A stretch of DNA of 21,766 nt. Source: Opitutia bacterium. GTDB lineage: Bacteria > Verrucomicrobiota > Verrucomicrobiia > Opitutales > Coraliomargaritaceae. Position numbers and translations under genes: made by a program. The stretch is taken from the NCBI GenBank assembly GCA_018663485.1, contig JABJQI010000175.1, forward strand, positions 1 through 21,766, read 5' to 3'. The first letter of the stretch is position 1. Each line of letters starts with the position of its first letter. Of the stretch, positions 1 through 9,600 are shown piece after piece. The notes beneath the pieces were generated by a model. It did no database searches. It saw nothing but the letters and a program-made list of their open reading frames with translations, and had not been told where the DNA came from.

Positions 1-3
1 CAC

Positions 4-1620
4 ATGTTTTTAAGACTCCAAACACTCGCTGCGCTCACAGCGCTCCTCACACTCAGCGCTTGCACAAAGCCTGTCCAGCAAGCAGACACAAACGACAGCG
101 CGCTGACGGTCGAAGCCCTACCGCGCATGCTGCGGGTGGACCTGGTCTGGGCGAATCAGGGCGAAGGTCTGCACTACCAGGTCCAGCGCGCTGACTCAGC
201 AGATGGCGCCTTCACAGCACTGGAGCACATGACCCCGACGGTGCACCTTTTTTCGGACTATATCGGAGAGGCAGATGTGACTCGCTATTACCGTGTGCGA
301 ACAATCAATCCTGCCGATATGGCACTTGGTGAGTGGTCGCCAATCGTCAGTGCCACGACCACCGCCTTTGAGCGCGACGGCTTCTTAACCGAAGTGCAAG
401 AAGCGGGCTTCCGCTATTTCTATGACTACGCTTATCCGGGCAGTCACTTACCCCGCGAAGGAATCAAAGCGAAAAACTCCTGGGACCCCGAAGCGATGTC
501 CGCCGTGTCCACCGGCATGTATTTTTTCAACATCGCAGTCGGCATCGAACGCGGCTTCATCACCCGCGAGCAAGGTGCCGCACACGTGCGCATGTTACTC
601 GACTTCCTCAACGAAAAGACTGATCGCTACTACGGCGCCTTCCCTCACTGGATTGATGGCGAGACCGGAAAAGTGCGCCCGTTCTCACCGACCGACAACG
701 GCGCCGACATGGTGGAGACCGGCATCATCGCCGAAGGCTTGCTCTTTGCGCGTGAATATTTCGACAGCGACTCTGTAGTGGAACAATCAATACGCAGCAC
801 TGCCGATCAGCTCTGGAAGGCGATCGAGTGGGATAAATTCATTCAACACCCGGGCACGCCCGAACAGGTGATGATCTGGCACTGGTCCCCCGACCATGGC
901 TTCAGCGACTTGCCGATTGTCGGTTTCAACGAAGCGGAAATTTGCTACATCCTCGGCGTCGCTTCGCCGAGCTTTCCGATTGATCCAGAAGTTTACTGGG
1001 ACGGCTGGGTCGCCAAGAATCCCGACTACTACATGCCGCGCACCGTTGAGGGCGTGGATGGTCCGATCGAGCTGAAACTGACCTGGGACTACGGCATCCC
1101 CATGTTTGTCATGCACTACTCCTACATGGGCCTGGATCCACGCAAGGTGCCACTCCAAGACGGCAATCTCTTCGATGAATTCACACGCCTGACGCTGGCC
1201 AATTACGACTACGCCAAGCTCAACGCCGACAAGTTTAAAGGTTACGACAAGTATTGGGGACTCACCGCCAGCCTCGATCCCAACGGCTATCGCGCCCATC
1301 ACCCGATACACGACGACAACGGCACGATCTCGCCTACGGGTGCCCTCTCCTCCATCGCTTACCTGCCGGAACCAGTCATCGATATGATGTGCACCCTTTA
1401 CCTCGAAGAGGGCGATACACTCTGGGGGCCCTTCGGCTTCTACGACGCCTTCAATCTAAGCGAAGATTGGACTGCCCAAGGCTACATCGGCATCGACGTC
1501 GGCCCCATCGCCCCGATGATCGAAAACCACCGCAGCGGTAAACTCTGGGACACCTTCATGAAGGCACCCGAGGTGCACCAGGCGATCGAAGCGATCTGGA
1601 ACCACCCGAAAGCTCATTAG
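4..1620 (+). CDS. GH144/PF10091-type glucanase lipoprotein (putative endo-beta-1,2-glucanase)
   Basis: A 538-residue exported enzyme. Residues 1-20 form a lipoprotein signal with lipobox L-S-A-C, so Cys20 would be lipidated and the enzyme membrane-anchored. Residues about 36-118 are a fibronectin-III-like beta domain. Residues about 124-530 are the PF10091 glycoamylase-like (alpha/alpha)6 domain, with family blocks FPHWIDGETG (213-222), DNGADMVETG (231-240), GYDKYWGLTAS (413-423), DDNGTISPTGALSS (437-450), GFYDAFN (478-484) and GPIAPMIENHRSG (500-512). PF10091 corresponds to CAZy GH144, whose characterised members are endo-beta-1,2-glucanases releasing beta-1,2-glucooligosaccharides. A sulfatase follows 35 bp downstream on the same strand, and a paralogue lies at 3161-4918. 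ATG is at base 4, so upstream signals are mostly outside the window. The fold is confident; substrate is inferred partly from the GH94 neighbour, since not all family members are characterised. Confidence 0.85.
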   Translation: MFLRLQTLAALTALLTLSACTKPVQQADTNDSALTVEALPRMLRVDLVWANQGEGLHYQVQRADSADGAFTALEHMTPTVHLFSDYIGEADVTRYYRVRTINPADMALGEWSPIVSATTTAFERDGFLTEVQEAGFRYFYDYAYPGSHLPREGIKAKNSWDPEAMSAVSTGMYFFNIAVGIERGFITREQGAAHVRMLLDFLNEKTDRYYGAFPHWIDGETGKVRPFSPTDNGADMVETGIIAEGLLFAREYFDSDSVVEQSIRSTADQLWKAIEWDKFIQHPGTPEQVMIWHWSPDHGFSDLPIVGFNEAEICYILGVASPSFPIDPEVYWDGWVAKNPDYYMPRTVEGVDGPIELKLTWDYGIPMFVMHYSYMGLDPRKVPLQDGNLFDEFTRLTLANYDYAKLNADKFKGYDKYWGLTASLDPNGYRAHHPIHDDNGTISPTGALSSIAYLPEPVIDMMCTLYLEEGDTLWGPFGFYDAFNLSEDWTAQGYIGIDVGPIAPMIENHRSGKLWDTFMKAPEVHQAIEAIWNHPKAH

Positions 1621-1655
1621 CCCATGGATGCCCCCCGCATCGATCAACGATACCC

Positions 1656-3098
1656 ATGCCACTGATTATGACACGAGCGCTCCATATCCTTTTTTCCGCC
1701 TGCGCACTGTGCCTGAGCGCACACGCCGCGAAGCAGCCCAATTTCGTCATCTTCATGGCCGACGACCTCGGCTATGGCGATGTCGGCTATCAAGGCGGCG
1801 ATGTGCCCACCCCCAACATTGACTCGCTCGCGAGCAGCGGCATTCAATTCACCGACGGTTATGTGACTTGCCCGGTCTGTGCGCCGTCCCGCGCCGGAAT
1901 GCTCACTGGCCGCAACCAGCAGACCTTCGGCTTTTGGGACAACATCGGCCCCTATCGAGTCGATGCCCAAACCGAACCCGGCATACCAGTCACCCTGCCG
2001 ATATTGTCCGAGCGCCTGCAAGCACTCGGCTACGTCACCGGCCTCTTCGGCAAGACCCACGACGGCGACGCCGAGGCAATGATGGCCTTCAACCGCTGGG
2101 ACGAATTTTTCGGTTTCAACAACGGTGCCTCCAATTTCCTCGGCGACCTCAACCACAGCCACAACCCGATCTTCCACAACAAACAAATCGTCAGCCAGTT
2201 CTACGCCGACCGCGGCATCCACCCGAAAACAATCAACCAGAACGGCGTGCTGATCAAAGACAGCGAAAACTATCTAACGGATCAACTCGCAGACTACGCA
2301 ATCCGCTTCATCGAAGCCAATCGCGAGCGCCCCTTTCTCTGCTACATCCCCTTTAATGCAATCCATGGCCCCTTCCAAGCCCCCAAAGAGCTGGTTGATC
2401 AATATGCCGACGAGCCCGACCGCGAACGCCGCATCGTCAAAGCCATGCTCGACTCCATGGACACCAACATCGGCCGCGTGCTGGAAAGCCTGCGCACGAA
2501 CGATCTACTGGAGGACACCCTCATCATCTTCCTCAGCGACAATGGCGGGCACGAAGCCTCCCCAAGCCTGCCCTTGCGCGGCAAAAAAGCCACCTACTGG
2601 GAAGGAGGCTTACGCGTGCCTTTCTGTATATCGTGGCAAGGCAAACTGCCCGGCGGTGGCCGCTATCACCACCCCGTCAGTTCGCTCGACATCATGCCCA
2701 CGCTCATCGCCGCTGCCGGTGGGCGCGTGGAACCCGACTGGCAACTGGACGGCGTCAACCTGTTGCCCTACCTGAACGGTAAAGTGACCGAAGCCCCCCA
2801 CGAGAGCCTCTACTGGGTATGGGGGCCGCGTAAAGCTATCCGCTCAGGTAATTTCAAAGCGGTCAGTCACAATCACGGAAAAACCTTCGAACTCTACGAC
2901 CTGTCAAAGGACATCGGCGAACAAAACAACCTCGCCCGCCAAAACCCGGAACTCCTGCAACACCTGATCCAAAAACACAGTCAATGGGAAGCCCAACTCC
3001 CACCACAAGGCTGGGGCTGGAACAGCAAACTCGGCTACAAAGATCCCACCTTCGGCAAGCCAAAGCCGTATCATGATCCCAACTACATTATAAAGTAA
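1656..3098 (+). CDS. Secreted formylglycine-dependent sulfatase (S1 family)
   Basis: A 480-residue sulfatase of the alkaline phosphatase superfamily with an N-terminal signal peptide (about residues 1-25). The S1 signature C-A-P-S-R starts at Cys75, which must be converted to formylglycine. Other active-site elements are the metal ligands Asp36-Asp37 (MADDLGYGD), FGKTH (131-135), IHG (236-238), SDNGG (294-298) and LRGKKATYWEGG (307-318). The C-terminus carries the usual small sulfatase subdomain ending near residue 455. It would remove sulfate esters from a polysaccharide or oligosaccharide in the periplasm or outside the cell. It follows the GH144 lipoprotein by 35 bp and is probably cotranscribed. 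ATGs at 1656 and 1668 both lead into the signal peptide; neither has a clear Shine-Dalgarno. The position of the sulfate removed cannot be read from the sequence. Confidence 0.9.
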   Translation: MPLIMTRALHILFSACALCLSAHAAKQPNFVIFMADDLGYGDVGYQGGDVPTPNIDSLASSGIQFTDGYVTCPVCAPSRAGMLTGRNQQTFGFWDNIGPYRVDAQTEPGIPVTLPILSERLQALGYVTGLFGKTHDGDAEAMMAFNRWDEFFGFNNGASNFLGDLNHSHNPIFHNKQIVSQFYADRGIHPKTINQNGVLIKDSENYLTDQLADYAIRFIEANRERPFLCYIPFNAIHGPFQAPKELVDQYADEPDRERRIVKAMLDSMDTNIGRVLESLRTNDLLEDTLIIFLSDNGGHEASPSLPLRGKKATYWEGGLRVPFCISWQGKLPGGGRYHHPVSSLDIMPTLIAAAGGRVEPDWQLDGVNLLPYLNGKVTEAPHESLYWVWGPRKAIRSGNFKAVSHNHGKTFELYDLSKDIGEQNNLARQNPELLQHLIQKHSQWEAQLPPQGWGWNSKLGYKDPTFGKPKPYHDPNYIIK

Positions 3099-3160
3099 TC
3101 GATCGGTTCATGCGAAGGACGGCTGAAGCAACTCCCCCTCAGCAGGATTTATGGAATATA

Positions 3161-4918
3161 CTATCGGGTCGCATCAGTGGCTCGCAGACGCTCCAGTGCG
3201 CGTTGCACTTCGGGTGCCTGCATGAATAGGCGCCACAGCAAGCCGCTGCGGTGATTCTCAATCATCGGCGCGATCGGGCCCAACTCGATACCGATATATT
3301 TTTCACCCACCCAATCTCGCGTCGGATTGAAGGCATTGTAAAAGCCATAACAGCCCCAGATACGACTACCGTAATCGAGATACATGGTCTCCATGCAGTT
3401 TAACACCGCCTCCGGCAAATAAGGCATACTGGAAAGCGCGGCCGTGGTCGCGATCGTGCCCGAATCGTCCTTGCCAGGCCGATGTGCTTTGTAGCCATCC
3501 GGCGACGTGCTGGCCGCGAGCCCCCAGACCGTATCATACCCTTTAAACTCACTGGCGCGCGAACGCGCATACGCTTCATGCACTTTCGTCGCATCCACAA
3601 AATGCTCAAAGTAAGTTTTCGCTTCGTAACTAATCGCATGCGGATCGAAGCCAATGTGTGAGTAGTGTGCAAAAAACAACGGCCAGCCGATACCACGCCC
3701 CAAACCGTGCTCAATGCCAAAGTCCGTGCGCGTCGTCCCCAGCTGATGTTGCGGATGATACCAACCGGTATAAAAGCTCTTCGCAGGTATCGGATACGTC
3801 TGCGATCCAATCCCGAGGATGTAAGGCATCATCCCCTCGTGAAATCCTCGAATCGGCAGCTCGCCCGGCCCCACCACGGAATCCCAGTGCCACATCATCA
3901 CAGGCCCGGTCGGCTGATCGACCATGAATTGTGGCCACTGCACCTCTGCGGCGAGACGTGTCGCAATCGCGCCGATCTCATGCTCATCGGCGGATGATCC
4001 ATTAAAATATTCACGCAACAAGAGCGCGCCCTGAATCAAGAAACTCGTCTCCACTAAATCCGCGGCCGTGCCGTTGCTACCGAATTTACGCGCTGCTCCC
4101 GTCTCGCCATCCATCCAGTGCGCAAAAGCCCCTGCCTGTTTCTCAGTCTTCTGATCCAAGAAACGCAACATCTTCAGAGCCAACGCAACGCCCTGCTCAC
4201 GCGTCACAAACCCTCGGTGCACACCGACGATAATATTCGCCATCCCCATGCCCGTGGAACCGACCGCAGAGGTATCGCCCCAGCCCGGTGCGCCCTCCTG
4301 CGACAGCCCCGAAACTGGATGCGCCTCCTCAAAATAAAAACGCACCGCCGCCTCCTGCACTTCGCTGACGAAACCATTGCGCTCAAAAGGCAAACTCACC
4401 GCATCGACCACATCCGACCAATCACCCGAATCCACCACTTGGCCTGCCTTGCTCAGGCGCACATTTCGCACACGGTAAAAATACTGCAGCCCGGCCTCTC
4501 CAATGTAATCACTGTATAAATGAAATTCCGGCGTCGGATTCGGCAACACCTCCCACGGCCCATTGGCCTGTGCCGCACGAGCCACCTCATAATGCGGCAA
4601 CTTGCCCGGTGACCAGACCAAATCCACCCGTAACTGCCGCGGCAACGCTCGGATTAATTCACCGTCACGCAAGCCATAGCGCAAGTCTTGGGCACTCGCT
4701 TTCCAATTATCAAAATCGGCCTGATTCTTCGCTGAAAACACACTTCGCGACAGTGTAAATCGATTACCGTCAGAATGCCGGAGCAACTGCACCTGATCGC
4801 CATCGACCGATAAAATATCACCCTCGAAAAAACGCCCAGTTGTATCCGTAAACGTATATCCGGATACAGTCAGTATCGGTATCAAAATTGAAAATACAGC
4901 TAAGAATAGAAAGCGCAT
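3161..4918 (-). CDS. SHD1-like domain plus GH144/PF10091 glucanase (putative endo-beta-1,2-glucanase)
   Basis: A 585-residue exported enzyme paralogous to the lipoprotein at 4-1620. Residues 1-20 are a Sec signal peptide without a lipobox. Residues about 21-75 resemble an SHD1 (SLA1 homology 1) domain: an aromatic/Thr-rich strand, GRFFEGDILSVDGDQVQL, then FTLSRSVFSAKNQADFDNW. This domain is frequent on secreted Planctomycetes/Verrucomicrobia proteins. Residues about 90-175 are an Fn3-like domain and about 179-575 the PF10091 catalytic domain, with AFAHWMDGETG (264-274), GYDTVWGLAAS (460-470), DDSGTIATTAALSS (484-497), GFYNAFN (525-531) and GPIAPMIENHRSG (547-559). The gene is last in the minus-strand run, 30 bp after a sulfatase gene, and converges on 1656-3098. 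Most likely a second endo-beta-1,2-glucanase located differently from its paralogue. The start ATG leads directly into the signal peptide. Confidence 0.85.
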   Translation of the reverse strand: MRFLFLAVFSILIPILTVSGYTFTDTTGRFFEGDILSVDGDQVQLLRHSDGNRFTLSRSVFSAKNQADFDNWKASAQDLRYGLRDGELIRALPRQLRVDLVWSPGKLPHYEVARAAQANGPWEVLPNPTPEFHLYSDYIGEAGLQYFYRVRNVRLSKAGQVVDSGDWSDVVDAVSLPFERNGFVSEVQEAAVRFYFEEAHPVSGLSQEGAPGWGDTSAVGSTGMGMANIIVGVHRGFVTREQGVALALKMLRFLDQKTEKQAGAFAHWMDGETGAARKFGSNGTAADLVETSFLIQGALLLREYFNGSSADEHEIGAIATRLAAEVQWPQFMVDQPTGPVMMWHWDSVVGPGELPIRGFHEGMMPYILGIGSQTYPIPAKSFYTGWYHPQHQLGTTRTDFGIEHGLGRGIGWPLFFAHYSHIGFDPHAISYEAKTYFEHFVDATKVHEAYARSRASEFKGYDTVWGLAASTSPDGYKAHRPGKDDSGTIATTAALSSMPYLPEAVLNCMETMYLDYGSRIWGCYGFYNAFNPTRDWVGEKYIGIELGPIAPMIENHRSGLLWRLFMQAPEVQRALERLRATDATR

Positions 4919-4948
4919 TTATACTGCACGCGACGAAAATAGAAGAGG

Positions 4949-6562
4949 TTAATCGACGACCTCATATTGGTCACGCAGCTTATTGAGTTCGCGCTTCATC
5001 TGCTTGAGCACCGATGCATATTCAGGATTCGAATACACGGACTGCTGCTCGGTGGGATCTTTTTCCAGGTCAAACAATTCCCAGTCCTCACCGAACTTCA
5101 GCGTCTGATGATCATAGTAGCGAACCAACTTATAACGATCACTACGCACCGCCTCAATCTTAGGCAAATTATACGCCGCATTGTGATAGTAGTGATAGTA
5201 GACAGACGCGCGCCAGTCATCCGGCGTCTCACCGGAGAGGATCGGCAGCAGCGACTTGCCATCCATATCCGCAGGCACTTCGACTCCCGCGACATCCAGG
5301 AATGTCGGCGCATAATCAATATTTTGAATCATTGCATCGATCCTCTGTCCGGGGGCGACGACTCCCGGCCAGCGAATCAAAAACGGCATCGACATCGTGA
5401 CATCATCGGCGAGGCGTTTATCCGTAAAGCCATTCTCCCCGAGGAAGAACCCTTGATCGGAACTGTAGATCACGATGGTATTTTCAGCCAAACCGCTCGC
5501 ATCCAAATACTCAAGCAGACGACCGACGTTCTGATCAATCGCAGCCACACAGCGCAGATAATCCTTCATATAGCGCTGATACGGAAACTCCAAGCGCTCT
5601 TGCTTCGAAACCTGCCCTTCGGCCAAGCGACGTGCATACTCCTCATTGATCGGGTCATAGTGCGCATGCCACTCAGCGAGTTGCTCTGGCGTCATGTATG
5701 AATAAAAGCCCGGCAGTCCGAGTTCCTTGGCGCGATCCGCATTCAACTCGCCTGCGGGCAAGTCATAGCTGCCAGCGGACGGGCCCGTTTTGAGCACATC
5801 TTTGGCAGCCATACCGCTCATCTGCATCCAGGTATGACCGAGGTATTTGCTGCGACCGCTACGATCACTGTGATAGCTCTCTGGAACTGGGATGTCTTTA
5901 CCATTAAACATATCCAAATTACGCAGTGGTGGCATCACATTCGTATGTGGCGACTTGAATTGGCACATCATCACGAACGGTTTGGACGCATCACGCCCTT
6001 CCATCCACTCGATGGACTCTGTGGTAATAATGTCAGTCGAGTAGCCTGCTTCGATCACTGTTTCGCCCTCGAACGTCACGAACTCGGGGTTGTAATAGCG
6101 CCCCTGCCCGCCCATACCGGTCAGAGTCTTGTGGTAATCAAACTCATCCGACGGAAATGGGTGCATATGCCACTTGCCAATCATCGCAGTCTGATAGCCC
6201 GCATCACCGAGTAGACGTGTGAAGATTTGCTGATTTGGATTCCACGCGGAGCCATTGGTCATCACGCCATTTTTGTGTGAATGTTTCCCGGTTAGAATCG
6301 CCGCACGGCTGGGCTGACAAATCGAATTGCCACAAAAGCTGCGCGTAAAAATGGCGCCTTCCTCGGCAAGCCGATCAATATTCGGCGTCTGATTCACCGC
6401 ATCCTCCCCGGCATAGGCACTGATCGTGCGCAATGCGTGGTCGTCACTAAAAATGATCAGAATGTTCGGCTTATCCGACTGCGCAGCAACGAGCGCAGAC
6501 GCAGCGAACAGGCCGAGCAGGGCCAAGGTGCTGATGGCAGATGTCGTAGGTAAACGAGGCAT
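4949..6562 (-). CDS. Secreted formylglycine-dependent sulfatase (S1 family, DUF4976-like C-terminus)
   Basis: A 537-residue sulfatase. I place the start at the ATG at 6562, which gives a compact signal peptide ending ASALVAAQ (about residues 21-28); an in-frame GTG seven codons upstream would only extend it. Metal ligands are Asp40-Asp41 (IFSDDH) and the formylglycine signature is C-Q-P-S-R from Cys82 within GNSICQPSRAAILTG. Further S1 elements are GKWHMH, FKSPHTNV and YSSDQGFFLGENGFTDKRL. The C-terminal stretch (RSDRYKLVRYYDH, then WELFDLEKDPTEQQ) matches the DUF4976-type domain common in bacterial sulfatases resembling iduronate- or glucosamine-sulfatases. The substrate cannot be assigned from sequence. 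It lies between the GH94 phosphorylase (63 bp gap) and the second GH144 gene (30 bp gap), probably one transcription unit. It is more diverged from the other two sulfatases here than a recent duplicate would be. Confidence 0.9.
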   Translation of the reverse strand: MPRLPTTSAISTLALLGLFAASALVAAQSDKPNILIIFSDDHALRTISAYAGEDAVNQTPNIDRLAEEGAIFTRSFCGNSICQPSRAAILTGKHSHKNGVMTNGSAWNPNQQIFTRLLGDAGYQTAMIGKWHMHPFPSDEFDYHKTLTGMGGQGRYYNPEFVTFEGETVIEAGYSTDIITTESIEWMEGRDASKPFVMMCQFKSPHTNVMPPLRNLDMFNGKDIPVPESYHSDRSGRSKYLGHTWMQMSGMAAKDVLKTGPSAGSYDLPAGELNADRAKELGLPGFYSYMTPEQLAEWHAHYDPINEEYARRLAEGQVSKQERLEFPYQRYMKDYLRCVAAIDQNVGRLLEYLDASGLAENTIVIYSSDQGFFLGENGFTDKRLADDVTMSMPFLIRWPGVVAPGQRIDAMIQNIDYAPTFLDVAGVEVPADMDGKSLLPILSGETPDDWRASVYYHYYHNAAYNLPKIEAVRSDRYKLVRYYDHQTLKFGEDWELFDLEKDPTEQQSVYSNPEYASVLKQMKRELNKLRDQYEVVD

Positions 6563-6625
6563 TATAGAATAGAGTAAAAACACAGAGACTCAGCAACACT
6601 TGTCGATGTTCCCGATGTCGGGATA

Positions 6626-9600
6626 TTATAGAGTTACAATGATGCGTGAATGGCTCGCAAGCGCAGACTTGAGGATGGATTTCTCGACCACCAAGCCACC
6701 TTCACGGTATGGGTTCGATTCGCGGGTCGCAGCAAGCACAGCGCCTGCGCATTGAACAGATTGCGGCCCGGAGCAGGCACTCTTTACTTGATATTCGACT
6801 TCAACGGTTTGGCCACCGAGTTCCCAGGTCAGCACGATCCCATCGAGCTCCATCGGCAGCACCGGATCAAACACCCATGCGTCAGCCAATTCGCGCAAGC
6901 CGAAAAATTGTCGAATCACCAGACCTGTATAGAGCCCCGGACCACTGGAGTATAAGCGCCAGCCGCCCTTCACTGCGATCGAACCATCGCGCAGCTTATC
7001 AAAGTTCTCAGCCGCATCGGCACGGTTCAAGAATGCCGCATCCGAACTGCTGAAATACATATTGCTCTGACGCATCTGCGCATTCGGCACAGTCTTCTCG
7101 ATACTGATCGGACAAATGGTCAGCAGCGCTTGAAAGAAGCCATCGCCATCGCCGAGCTTCGCCAACGCCTCGGCATAGCGAATATGTGCATGCACATACT
7201 GCAGGCCGATCTCTCGACCAAAGTTGGCGGCCGATTCCGCACGCTTAAAGAAAGTCTCCAAGCCACCGGAATATGGCGCCGGCTTATCCATCAAACGCAC
7301 ACCGTCCGGGCATTTCAAATTATCAGCGATACGCTGCATCTGATGGTCCGCCTCCTCGCGGGTGAGCAAACCGGCAATGATCGAACGCGTCATCGGAATC
7401 AGGCGATTCTGCATTCCGGTGCGTGTATCGTTGGGGTGTAGCAACGGCTCGGCCGTTTTAAACGCCTCATCATACAGCAAGAAGCCGGCAACTTGACCAT
7501 CAATCAAAACAAAGCGACGGAAGTCCGCCCGCACTCGTGCTGAGAGTGTTGCGATACGCTCCTTTAAGGCAGACTCTGCCAGCGTCGCATCCAGCTCCGC
7601 CAGTGACTGAGCCAACAGTGCCACAGTCCAACCACTCACCAAACGCGCAGCCAAGTCGCCGCTCACCGGCTGCAGGGAATCATCCCAGTCGCCACCACCG
7701 TAGCGGATCAAGGCGGTATCAGGAATAAATTCTTGTTCGATACGATCCAGCGTCTTCTCAATGTGCTCCGCGACAGTCCCCTGCGCTTCCGCAGGCTTAT
7801 TGTCGGCAGTCAAATACGGCGCTTTCACATCGAGAATCGCGGTATCTCCGGTTGCTTCCAGATACAGTGCCAATGCCTTCAATGGCCAAACCACGATATC
7901 ACCATGAGAGTGATGCTGCGCGATATCGAAATACTCGTCATGCATGAACCACTGCGGCCAATCACCGGTATCCTCATACTGACTACCGAAGGTCTTTAGC
8001 AGGATACTTCGTGCAAGGCCATGATGCTGCTGCGCAATAAAATACTCAAACGGCCCTTGGCAGGCATCACGCGTGCCCCACGCCGCACCGGAATACTGCT
8101 CCAAACCATGCGGCGAGGCATAGTGAATCAGCGCATTATGCGAATACCAGCGCAGTGCATCGCTCAAGCGAGCAACTGGCTCGACATCGCGCGAACAGTC
8201 CAGCCCACGATTAAAACGTGTCCAGTATGTCGCATCCACATCAGAACCAACTGACTTCAACTTTTCAGCCACCTCAGCGGCACCGTTCAGTGACGCAGCC
8301 ACTGTCAGATCAAAGCGCTGAGTGGGCTCAGTTCGCATCACCAGCATCGCATCGCCACCGGCAGCCCCCATCAGTTCAGAGCCACCAATCGACTCCATCT
8401 CAGCCGAATCGGACCACCCCACCCCAAACGCAAGCTGAATACCACGCTCCGCTGGCAAGCTTTGCCCCACATCCGAAAGCGTTAACCTGCGCGCGGATAA
8501 ATCGACATCCAATGATGCATTGAGATCGGACTCCGCAGCCCCCATCACCAATTCATTGGAAATAATAAAACGCCGCGCTGCGGACGTCGTCTCGGCGCTC
8601 ACAGTAAAAGCATCACGCCCGGCATCCAAGCTCACACAGACCGTAATCGTCTCATCATCGAGCACATAGACCCAGCGACAGCCATCGCGCGTCATTTCAA
8701 ACACAGAGGGCGTGCCGAGCACGTTCCAACCAGTTTCAGACTCAAAATAGATTCGCATACCAGCGGCCCGTGACAGCCCCAGCGGCTCACGGGGCAGCGA
8801 GTTCATCTTATGAAACGAGGTGTTCCCATAGACGGTCTGCGCAGCAAAGACGCCATACATGTAAACGGTGGTCGCCAGGACCTCTCGCATCGACTCCGTG
8901 TCTGCATGACCAATCAGTATCGTGCCATGCGGCCGCTCAATCAGTGCTTCTTTCGCACGAGTGACCACGTGCGTATCCGCATCGCAAAAGAAACTCATCA
9001 CCGCCCCCTCACGACTCTCAGTGTGACGCCATTTCGATGGAAACAAATCCTGTAACTGCGCCTGACTCAAATCGCGGCCATGCACTGGCTCAGCTTGAAC
9101 CACCAGATTCGACTCAGGAAGCGCTTGGAGATCAAGCGGATCGCCCAAAGGCTGCCCCGAAAGTGCGCGCATACGTTCCAACACACTCAAATCCACCTCC
9201 GATGACGCCTCAGGATGATCGACCACATAAGCTGCGGCATAGCTAAAACGCGCAGAGCCTGCCGAAGCCAAGTCCACAGGATTCGACTGCAAAGCTGCAC
9301 AACTAAACTCGTATTGGTAACATCGATTGGAAAGACTCTGCTGCTTCAGCCCCGAAGCGCCTTCACCACAACGATAGCCGTTGCCATACACATCAAACGC
9401 ATCGGTCGCATAACTCGCCGCGCCACTCAAGCAGGCAGCCATCAACCACGGATTTTTCCCGCCTTGCTGTAGATTCTGGCGAAAGCTAAGCACCGGCCCG
9501 CAGTTCGCATCCTGAATCACGGACTCATCCAAATAATGCGCTGTATAGGCCTCATTACTCAGCAATGCCCCACGCGAGGCCAAGCCAACATCCTGCACCC

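Noticed and set aside
1644..2222. Minus-strand open frame (192 codons) opposite the plus-strand sulfatase
   Set aside because: It mirrors the sulfatase signature region, is Val/Ala/Glu-rich in the way of codon-shadow frames, and has no family features.
3099..3160. Possible bidirectional terminator between convergent genes (GCTGA/TCAGC arms)
   Set aside because: Five-base stem, 12-base loop and no T-run on either strand; not distinguishable from chance.
4967..5701. Long plus-strand open frame (244 codons) opposite a sulfatase
   Set aside because: It is antisense to conserved catalytic blocks of the sulfatase, and its translation is rich in Ile/His/Arg without any domain pattern.
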